11,021 nt of DNA from positions 1 through 11,021 of the forward strand of contig JBKPRZ010000325.1 in the NCBI GenBank assembly GCA_046734815.1, given 5' to 3'. Position 1 is the stretch's first letter. Each line of letters starts with the position of its first letter. The position numbers and the translations under genes are program-made. Under the pieces are notes generated by a model. That model ran no database searches. It was given only the letters and a program-made list of their open reading frames with translations, and was not told where the DNA came from. This DNA is from CAVYGB01 sp046734815 (lineage in GTDB: Bacteria; Myxococcota_A; Polyangia; Fen-1088). Below, piece by piece: positions 1-5,137 of this stretch.

Positions 1-2048
1 ATCGGGGATTGCAGGCGAAGCGCACCGGATCGCTCGCACAGCCAGCGCCAGGTGCTGCCCGCCTCGGCTTCACTGGCGGCGTGCTGGAGCAGCCACCCGA
101 TCAGCGCGGCCAGCAGCGGGGCCAGCAGCACCAGCCGGAGCGCGCCCAGCCGTTCGTTGCCGGTGAACGACAGCAGGCCGCGACCCGCGGCCAGGACGAA
201 CACCAGCAACGCGGCGGACAGCGCGCGGGCCGGGGGCGACAACCGGCGCAGCAGCGGCAGCCCCGCCAGCGCCGGCCAGGCCACCGCCAGCAACAACGCC
301 AGGGCCAGCACCGCCGCCAGCCCGGCCGACGATTCGGCGATCTGCTGGAAGGCGGCGTGGTCCCACGGTTCGTGCACCACCAGCGCGTAGCCGGCGTGGG
401 CGCGCAGCAGCTGGCCGTAGGTCAGCACCACCGCCGCGCAACCAGCCAGCAGCGCCGCCGCCTGCAGGCGTTCGAAGGCCCCCACCAGCAGCTGGAAGAG
501 CAGCAGGCCCACCGCCACCGCCAGCAGCGGCGCCAGCGCGGCGCGGGCCAGCCGCCGGGAGGACCGGGCCCGCTCGAGCTCCACCACCGCGCGCGCCTCG
601 GGCGGCCCCAGCTCGAAGCGGTCGCCGGCGGCGAAGACGCGCGGCCGGCGGACCGAATCGTGAACCACCAGCGACGCGCCGTCGACGCCCTCCAGGCGCG
701 GCAGGAACTGGGCGCTGTAGGGCAACCCGCCCAGCAGCCGGAAGGGCAGCTCCAGCGGCTGCTCGTGGCGGGCGCGTGGGCGCGGCTCGCCGCCCCGCCA
801 GCGGCCCTGCTCGAACGAGAAGCGGATCGGCTCGCCATCCAGCGACAGCCGATCCGGCGTGAAGGCCGACCAGGCCAGCGGGCGCCAGACCGGGCTCTCG
901 CGGTCGATGTCGATCGCGAAGGTGGCCTGCTGGGCGGTCACCTGCAGGCGCACCGTCCAGGCCAGCGGCTCCAGGGTGCCGGTCAGCCGCAGACAGTCCA
1001 GCAGCTCGCCCCCGGCGGCACAGGCCCGCGGGACCGACCGTTCCTGGAAACGCCGCCGCAGCACCGCCAGCCGCACCGGCTCGCCGGGCGCGACGGTCAC
1101 GCCCAGCGGATCGCTCCCGCTGCCCGGCCCGCGCACCACGAAGGCGCGATCGTCCAGCGCCACCAGATCCACCCTGGGCCCGGCCCGCACCGCCAGGAAC
1201 GAATAGGCCGGGATCTCCGTGCCGCCGTCGGCCGCCGCGCGCAGCCACAACCCCTTCTCGCTGTCCTCCGGGCGCAGCTCGCGCGGCACGCAGCGGCCGG
1301 CGGTGTCGAAGAAATACAGGTCCGCCACCGGCACGATCGCCTCGCCGCTGGCGGGCGGGCGCACCCGGCAGTCGCCCAGCCACACCTCGGCGCCCTGGTG
1401 CCGGATGGTCACGGTCCGCGGCCCGTAGCGCTCGCCCACCACCGCCGCCGGCTCGATGGTGATCGCCTGCCCCGAGGCGATCGGCCGGCTGCCCACCCAC
1501 TGCCAGCGACCGTCGCGCTCGATCGCCGGCAGATAGTCGCGCCGCCGCTCGCCCGGCCGCACGGTCAAGGTGCAGGCGGCGTCGGAGGAGGTGCGCGCAC
1601 ACCGGACCTGCAACCGGCTGGGGCTGTTCGGCGCCCGCCCGCTCTCGTCCTCCGCGGCCAGCCCGGGGACCACCCGGTAAGGATCGGCGCCGACCTCGCC
1701 GCCCTCCGCCGGCGGGGGCCAGACCAGCGGCTCGGGCCCGATCCGCACCGAGAGCGCGGCGTCACGCTGGGCGCCGGGCTGCAGCGCCAGCCGGTAGCCG
1801 GTCACACCGAGGTAGATGGGCAACCGGCCGCTCAGCTCCTCGTCGCTGACGATGGCCGCCGGCCCGAACGCGGTCAGCCCCGCCACCGCGACGGCGTTCA
1901 GCACCGTGATGACCACCGCCCAGCGCCGCCGCCGCTCGCCGTCCGCCTGCCGGCGGCGGCGCACCAGCAGGTACAGGACCACGATTGCCCAGCAGCCGAG
2001 CAGGGCCGGAAGCCCGCCCCAGCCCAAGAACGTGTCCTTTCCCACCAT
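1..2048 (-). CDS. Large polytopic membrane protein with ~430-residue extracytoplasmic domain (C-terminus cut off by window edge)
   Basis: The frame is open from an ATG at 2048 to the left edge, giving 682 residues and no stop, so the gene is partial. Two hydrophobic segments (about 12-29 and 43-66) flank an Arg-rich loop (residues 30-43). This suggests a cytoplasmic loop and an extracytoplasmic region from about 67 to 500. That region looks beta-rich, with scattered Cys (150, 159, 227, 253, 343, 352). At least five more hydrophobic segments follow (about 502-523, 528-546, 574-599, 608-627, 636-655), and more may lie beyond the edge. I recognise no catalytic motif. A soluble domain in front of a multi-spanning module could belong to an FtsW/RodA-like or transport protein, but that is speculation. 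The ATG has no Shine-Dalgarno sequence. A TTG at codon 8 is preceded by AAGGA at 7 bases and is an alternative start. Long open frames on both strands here (9-2129 plus, 70-1602 minus) encode Arg/Gln/Pro/Gly-rich nonsense and are shadows. Confidence 0.82.
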   Translation of the reverse strand, partial: MVGKDTFLGWGGLPALLGCWAIVVLYLLVRRRRQADGERRRRWAVVITVLNAVAVAGLTAFGPAAIVSDEELSGRLPIYLGVTGYRLALQPGAQRDAALSVRIGPEPLVWPPPAEGGEVGADPYRVVPGLAAEDESGRAPNSPSRLQVRCARTSSDAACTLTVRPGERRRDYLPAIERDGRWQWVGSRPIASGQAITIEPAAVVGERYGPRTVTIRHQGAEVWLGDCRVRPPASGEAIVPVADLYFFDTAGRCVPRELRPEDSEKGLWLRAAADGGTEIPAYSFLAVRAGPRVDLVALDDRAFVVRGPGSGSDPLGVTVAPGEPVRLAVLRRRFQERSVPRACAAGGELLDCLRLTGTLEPLAWTVRLQVTAQQATFAIDIDRESPVWRPLAWSAFTPDRLSLDGEPIRFSFEQGRWRGGEPRPRARHEQPLELPFRLLGGLPYSAQFLPRLEGVDGASLVVHDSVRRPRVFAAGDRFELGPPEARAVVELERARSSRRLARAALAPLLAVAVGLLLFQLLVGAFERLQAAALLAGCAAVVLTYGQLLRAHAGYALVVHEPWDHAAFQQIAESSAGLAAVLALALLLAVAWPALAGLPLLRRLSPPARALSAALLVFVLAAGRGLLSFTGNERLGALRLVLLAPLLAALIGWLLQHAASEAEAGSTWRWLCERSGALRLQSP

Positions 2049-2136
2049 CGCCGGGAGGCTGGTCAATTTAACACGCGCCCGGCCCTTCGACCCGCGCCGC
2101 CCCGGCCGCGGGTGGCCGCGCCCACATGAGGAAGGA

Positions 2137-2157
2137 GGGGACGGCCTGATCCGCCCC
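2137..2157 (-). terminator. Possible hairpin terminator after the DMT transporter gene
   Basis: On the minus strand, directly after the TAA at 2159, GGGGCGG can pair with CCG-T-CCCC (one bulged T) around a 6-base loop. A pyrimidine-rich stretch (TCCTTCCTC) follows, not a clean T-run. It is placed correctly for ending transporter transcription before the next minus-strand gene at 2048, but its strength is uncertain. The rest of the 110-base gap holds an AT-rich patch (2061-2071, TTAAATTGACC on the minus strand) that may contribute to a promoter for the downstream membrane protein; I see no full -35/-10 pair. Confidence 0.3.
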
Positions 2158-2158
2158 G

Positions 2159-3082
2159 TTACCCCGTGGTCAGCAGCACCACGCCCGCCAGCGCCACCAG
2201 GGGCCCCACCACCCCCGCCACACCCACGCGTTCGCCGCGCAGGCGGGCGACCGGCACCAGGAAGACGGGTGTGAGGGACATCAGGCTGGAGGCAACCCCC
2301 GCCTGGGCGTGGGCAACGGCGTACAGGGAGAGGGTGATGCCGAGGCAGGGGCCGAACAGCGCGGCCAGTGCGGCGATGACCAGGCCCCGCCGGTCGGCGA
2401 CGGCGTCGGCGAACGGCCGCCAGCGCCGCGACATCGTGACCAGCACCGCAAAGCCAATCAGGCCGGCGAGCAGCCGGATCTGCGTGGCGGCAACGGCGTC
2501 GACGGGACCGGCCGCCGAGGCGATGCGGCCGTGGAGCGCCACCTTCGCGAGCACCAGCCCTGCTGCCTGTCCGAGAGCGCCGCCCAGCGCCAGCGGGACG
2601 CCCGGCCACAACGGCAGCGCGGTCGTCGGCCCCGCGCGCGTGCGCCCCAGAATCACGCTGGATACGCCGGCCCCGGTCAGCGCCATCCCGGCCAGATCGC
2701 GCGCGCCGAGCCACTCGCCCAGGAGCGGCCAGGCGATCAGCGCGGCGAACGCGGGGGAGACCGTGGCGATCAACATGCTCCGGCGCGCGCCGATCAGGAC
2801 GAAGGCGCGAAACAGACAGAAGTCGCCGAAGACCAGGCCCAGCAGCCCCGAGGCCAGCAGCCAGGGCCAGGCCGCGGCCGGCACGTCGAGCGGCAGCGCC
2901 CGGCCGCGCGCGCAGGCGGCGACCACCACCAGCATCGCCGAGCCGAAGGCCAGCCGGAGCACGTTGAGCGACAGCACGCCCATGCGGCGGGCGGCCGATT
3001 CGTTGGCGAGCGCGGATCCCGTCCAGGAGGCGGCGGTGGCCAGCGCGGCGAGCTCGCCGCCGCCGGTCATGAGATGGGGCAT
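2159..3082 (-). CDS. EamA/DMT-family membrane transporter
   Basis: This encodes a 307-residue inner-membrane protein of the usual DMT/EamA length, with about ten hydrophobic segments arranged as two repeats (about 8-145 and 161-305). Each repeat ends in the family's typical pattern: SPAFAALIAWPLLGEW (109-124) followed by an Ala/Gly-rich last helix, and LTPVFLVPVARLRGER (270-285) followed by GPLVALAGVVLL. DMT proteins export or import small metabolites such as amino acids, nucleotides or toxic compounds; the substrate cannot be read from this sequence. I chose the ATG at 3082 because translation further upstream (to 3616 in frame) runs antisense through the divergent gene and reads as low-quality Arg/Gln/His sequence. 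A second ATG at 3070 (codon 5) is possible. Neither start has a Shine-Dalgarno sequence, and a -10-like TACTAT lies 8 bases before 3082, fitting a leaderless message. Confidence 0.9.
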   Translation of the reverse strand: MPHLMTGGGELAALATAASWTGSALANESAARRMGVLSLNVLRLAFGSAMLVVVAACARGRALPLDVPAAAWPWLLASGLLGLVFGDFCLFRAFVLIGARRSMLIATVSPAFAALIAWPLLGEWLGARDLAGMALTGAGVSSVILGRTRAGPTTALPLWPGVPLALGGALGQAAGLVLAKVALHGRIASAAGPVDAVAATQIRLLAGLIGFAVLVTMSRRWRPFADAVADRRGLVIAALAALFGPCLGITLSLYAVAHAQAGVASSLMSLTPVFLVPVARLRGERVGVAGVVGPLVALAGVVLLTTG

Positions 3083-3090
3083 GACCGCGC

Positions 3091-3096
3091 ATAGTA
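3091..3096 (-). promoter_or_regulatory. Candidate -10 element (TACTAT), leaderless start of the DMT gene
   Basis: TACTAT on the minus strand matches the TATAAT consensus at four of six bases. It is separated from the ATG at 3082 by exactly 8 bases, so transcription would begin at or next to the start codon. No good -35 hexamer is visible 16-18 bases upstream, where the sequence is GC-only. Confidence 0.3.
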
Positions 3097-3102
3097 CAGA
3101 AC

Positions 3103-3120
3103 CCGGCGTTTGCGCGCCGG
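3103..3120. promoter_or_regulatory. Dyad in the divergent promoter region (possible operator)
   Basis: CCGGCG and CGCCGG form a perfect 6-base inverted repeat around a 6-base centre. It sits in the 63-base gap between the divergent starts at 3082 (minus) and 3146 (plus), roughly where the -35 regions should lie. It may be a shared operator, but short GC palindromes are common in such DNA. Confidence 0.2.
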
Positions 3121-3145
3121 ACGCTGTCGCGCGTAAGGTGGGCCC

Positions 3146-3805
3146 ATGGAACGTTCTCGCGACTGGATCGTCCCGCTGGCCGTCGCGGCGTCGGCGTGCT
3201 TGCTGGTGATGCTGGCCATCTCGCTGGCGTCGGGTGTGTCGCAGGAGACGTTCGAAGTGGTGCTGGCCCCCTCGGTGTTCGGGGGCAAGCTGCGCGAGCA
3301 CGCGACGGCGGTGCGGGCGCTGTTCGCCGTCGACAGCGTGTTCCTCGTTCTGTACACGGCGTTCTTCGTCCTGTTCGCGCAGCGGATCGCCACCAGCCGC
3401 ACCCGCGTCTGGCTGTGGGTGGCGGTCGGGTTCATGCTGGCGACCGCGCTGCTGGACATGACCGAGGACCACCACATCCTGGCGTTGCTGAACGCGGCCG
3501 AGCTGTCGCGCGACCCCAGCTGGGAGCAGCTGGTCTTCCAGCACACGCTCAGCTCGGTGAAGTTCAACCTCAGCTACGTCGGGCTGTTCCTGTTCGGCCT
3601 GGCCATTCCGCGACATACCGTCGCCGGTGTCCTGCTCGCGCTGCTGCTCACCGTCGGCACCGCCCTGCAGGGCGCCTGGCTGTACGCCGCCCCCGCCGCC
3701 ATGCTCCCCACCGGCAATCTGGGCCGCCTGATCGGCTTCCTGCTCGGCTTCGCCCTGGCCATCCCGATCCTGCGCGATCTGCGAATCCGCACCCCCGCCG
3801 CCTGA
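3146..3805 (+). CDS. Multi-spanning membrane protein of unknown function
   Basis: The product has 219 residues and five to six hydrophobic segments (about 8-29, 58-79, 86-105, 131-152, 158-181, 191-209), so it is an integral membrane protein. I do not recognise the family. It has a marked acidic/histidine cluster, DMTEDHH at 104-110, just after the third helix, with Asp63, His133 and Lys139 near other membrane segments. This could bind a metal or heme, or carry protons; that is inference. The start is well supported: AAGGTGGG (3135-3142) precedes the ATG. The gene is divergent from the DMT gene and convergent with the hydrolase gene. Its TGA stop at 3803-3805 is part of the left arm of the hairpin at 3798-3819. 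Other long frames across this interval (3196-3846 plus; the upstream extension of the minus-strand transporter frame) are shadows. Confidence 0.85.
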   Translation: MERSRDWIVPLAVAASACLLVMLAISLASGVSQETFEVVLAPSVFGGKLREHATAVRALFAVDSVFLVLYTAFFVLFAQRIATSRTRVWLWVAVGFMLATALLDMTEDHHILALLNAAELSRDPSWEQLVFQHTLSSVKFNLSYVGLFLFGLAIPRHTVAGVLLALLLTVGTALQGAWLYAAPAAMLPTGNLGRLIGFLLGFALAIPILRDLRIRTPAA

Positions 3806-3819
3806 CGACCCTCAGGCGG
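3798..3819. terminator. Bidirectional hairpin between two convergent genes, containing the plus-gene stop codon
   Basis: CCGCCTGA (3798-3805) and TCAGGCGG (3812-3819) form a perfect 8-base-pair stem around a 6-base loop. The left arm contains the TGA that ends the plus-strand membrane gene. The position between convergent genes suits a bidirectional terminator, although no T-run follows on either strand. The right arm is the first of four tandem copies (3812-3843), so the stem could form in several registers. Confidence 0.45.
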
Positions 3820-3843
3820 TCAGGCGGTCAGGCGGTCAGGCGG
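3812..3843. repeat. Four perfect tandem copies of the octamer TCAGGCGG
   Basis: Four back-to-back exact copies lie at 3812-3819, 3820-3827, 3828-3835 and 3836-3843. On the minus strand the unit reads CCGCCTGA, the same octamer that ends the convergent plus-strand gene at 3798-3805. The minus-strand hydrolase gene terminates inside the array (stop TGA at 3830-3828). Because 8 is not a multiple of 3, the repeated TGA closes all three minus-strand frames. This looks like local slippage expansion of a hairpin arm. Confidence 0.9.
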
Positions 3844-4580
3844 TGAAAGAACTGGATCGAGCTGTCGAAGATCTGCTGGCGGTCGTAGTCCAGGGTGGCG
3901 ACGTGGTACGAGCGGTCGAGCCAGATCTGCTGGATGTCCCGGGACTGGGTGTGGTCGAGGAGGTAGCGCGAGTTCGACGGATGGACGACGTGGTCCTGGC
4001 GGGAGGTGAAGATGCGGATGGGCTGGGTGACCCGGGGAAGCTCCTGCTGCACCAGCTTCTGGAAGGCGCGGAGCGAGGCGAAGGTCTTCAGCGGCACGCG
4101 CTCGTCGGCGATCTCACGCGCCTGCGGGTCGGCGATGTCGCTGCCCACGCCGGGCACGCTGGGCAGCAGGTGCTTGAGCACGGGCAGCAGGAACATCCGC
4201 CGGTCGGTGCTGAACAGGAAGGGGTTGACCGCCGCCAGGCCGCGCACCACCGACGGGCGGTTGGCGCACAGGTGCAGCGCCACCGCCCCGCCGAACGAGA
4301 GCGCGCCGATGACCACCCGGGGATGACGGGCGCTCAGCTGGTCCAGCGCCGCGAAGGCGGCCTCGGTCCAGGCGGGGTACCGCTGCTCGGCCAGGTCGCG
4401 CCAGTGAGACCCATGGCCCGGCAGCACCGGACAGTGCACGGCGAAGCCGGCGTCGCGCAGCGCCTCGCCCCACGGGCGCATCCCCTGAGGCGAGCCGCTG
4501 AATCCATGCAGCAGCAGCACGGCGGGACCGGGGCCATCGAAGGAGAAAGCCTCGGTGCCCGGTCGCGGCGGATGGGGCAT
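3828..4580 (-). CDS. Alpha/beta hydrolase, Est30-like carboxylesterase / monoacylglycerol lipase type
   Basis: This 250-residue protein has the alpha/beta-hydrolase landmarks in order. The oxyanion motif is LLLHGFSGSP (22-31). PGHGSHW (54-60) follows the next strand. The nucleophile elbow ALSFGG (93-98) supplies Ser95. Asp196 lies in TSRQDHVVHP, and His226 in SYHVATLDYD. The final motif closely resembles the GHVITLD-type His segment of Est30/YvaK carboxylesterases, which hydrolyse short- to medium-chain esters or monoacylglycerols. The first Gly of the usual G-x-S-x-G is Ala93. There is no signal peptide, so the enzyme is probably cytoplasmic. The ATG at 4580 is 3 bases after the stop of the cytochrome gene, and AGGTGA overlapping that stop serves as ribosome site, implying translational coupling. 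The C-terminus (HRLTA) is encoded partly by the octamer array. Confidence 0.92.
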   Translation of the reverse strand: MPHPPRPGTEAFSFDGPGPAVLLLHGFSGSPQGMRPWGEALRDAGFAVHCPVLPGHGSHWRDLAEQRYPAWTEAAFAALDQLSARHPRVVIGALSFGGAVALHLCANRPSVVRGLAAVNPFLFSTDRRMFLLPVLKHLLPSVPGVGSDIADPQAREIADERVPLKTFASLRAFQKLVQQELPRVTQPIRIFTSRQDHVVHPSNSRYLLDHTQSRDIQQIWLDRSYHVATLDYDRQQIFDSSIQFFHRLTA

Positions 4581-4583
4581 GCG

Positions 4584-5006
4584 TCACCTGCCGCCCGGGC
4601 AGGGCTGCGGCGCCGAGGGTGCGCCCGCCCGCAACCAGTCGAGCAGCGCGGTCTTCTCCGCGGCAGTCAGTGGTCCGGTGGGGCTGCCGGCCAGGGGCAT
4701 GAAGCCCGACTCGATCGCGTTCTTCATTGCCTGCCAGACCTTGGCCGCACTGCACTTCATCTCGCCGTCCATCCGGCAGTCCCTCTGCGTCTGCGCATAG
4801 TCCAGCAGCGGGAAAGGGGCGCCCAAGCGCAACGGCATGGTGTGGCAGGTCTGACATCTGTCCCTCAGCGCGGCCTCGACCTCACATGGGAAAAACGCTC
4901 CCGGCTCGGGTGGAGCGGCGTCGGGCGCCGCGGGCGTGCGCGGGGCCGGGTCGCAGCCGGACAGGGCGGCACCGAGAACCAGGAAGACGCCTAGACGAGG
5001 CGGCAT
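4584..5006 (-). CDS. Mono-heme c-type cytochrome lipoprotein
   Basis: This encodes a 140-residue precursor. A short signal sequence ends in the lipobox LSGC (15-18), so Cys18 should be lipidated and the protein anchored in the envelope. A Pro/Ala-rich linker (19-38) leads to a small heme domain: CQTCH (51-55) binds heme c covalently, and Met103 in FMPLAG is the likely distal ligand. The terminal helix LTAAEKTALLDWLRAGAP (113-130) is typical of small cytochrome c domains. Four extra Cys (41, 77, 85, 136) could form disulfides. The partner and redox role are unknown. It is the first gene of an operon with the hydrolase. The ATG at 5006 has no close Shine-Dalgarno sequence, but TATACT lies 8 bases upstream, suggesting a leaderless start. 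Its layout resembles that of the heme lipoprotein at 9795-10433. Confidence 0.88.
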   Translation of the reverse strand: MPPRLGVFLVLGAALSGCDPAPRTPAAPDAAPPEPGAFFPCEVEAALRDRCQTCHTMPLRLGAPFPLLDYAQTQRDCRMDGEMKCSAAKVWQAMKNAIESGFMPLAGSPTGPLTAAEKTALLDWLRAGAPSAPQPCPGGR

Positions 5007-5014
5007 GGGTCAGC

Positions 5015-5020
5015 AGTATA
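5015..5020 (-). promoter_or_regulatory. Candidate -10 element (TATACT) for the cytochrome-hydrolase operon
   Basis: TATACT on the minus strand matches TATAAT at five of six bases and is followed by 8 bases and then the ATG at 5006. Transcription would start at about 5007-5006, giving a leaderless or near-leaderless message. The -35 position (about 5038-5043, GGCGTA on the minus strand) is poor, so an activator may be needed. The dyad at 5047-5066 is centred near -50. Confidence 0.4.
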
Positions 5021-5046
5021 CCTTCCCGCGCGGGCGCTACGCCGTG

Positions 5047-5066
5047 CGCCCTCATTAATGAACGCG
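5047..5066. promoter_or_regulatory. AT-rich palindrome in a divergent promoter region (candidate regulator binding site)
   Basis: TCATTAATGA (5052-5061) is a perfect 10-base palindrome. Two mismatched positions out on each side, CGC (5047-5049) and GCG (5064-5066) extend the dyad to 16 matching positions of 20. It is an AT island in very GC-rich DNA, between the divergent starts at 5006 (minus) and 5138 (plus), and is a plausible operator for one or both genes. The regulator is unknown and not encoded nearby. Confidence 0.4.
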
Positions 5067-5100
5067 GCCGACGACCCCTCGTCTTTCCCCGCTGATCCGT

Positions 5101-5130
5101 TTGATTTGGAGTGGCGAGTCCGACAAATAT
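5101..5130 (+). promoter_or_regulatory. Weak candidate promoter for the CFI-box protein gene
   Basis: TTGATT (5101-5106, four of six to TTGACA) is followed, after 18 bases, by AAATAT (5125-5130, three of six to TATAAT). This is the AT-richest stretch upstream of the gene. A start site 7-8 bases downstream would fall at or just before the ATG at 5138, consistent with a leaderless message, but the hexamers are weak. Confidence 0.25.
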
Positions 5131-5137
5131 TGGGGGG

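Noticed and set aside
70..1602. A 510-codon minus-strand frame inside the same region.
   Set aside because: It is almost entirely Ala/Gly/Arg and out of frame with the membrane protein, so it is a frame shadow.
9..2129. A 706-codon open frame on the plus strand opposite the large membrane protein.
   Set aside because: Its product is an Arg/Gln/Pro/His/Gly-rich string without hydrophobic segments or motifs. High GC removes stops from antisense frames, and the minus-strand frame ending at the left edge gives a coherent membrane protein.
3083..3616. In-frame upstream extension of the DMT transporter to an ATG at 3616.
   Set aside because: The extra 178 residues are Arg/Gln/His-rich, not conserved-looking, and antisense to the membrane gene at 3146-3805, which has its own ribosome site.
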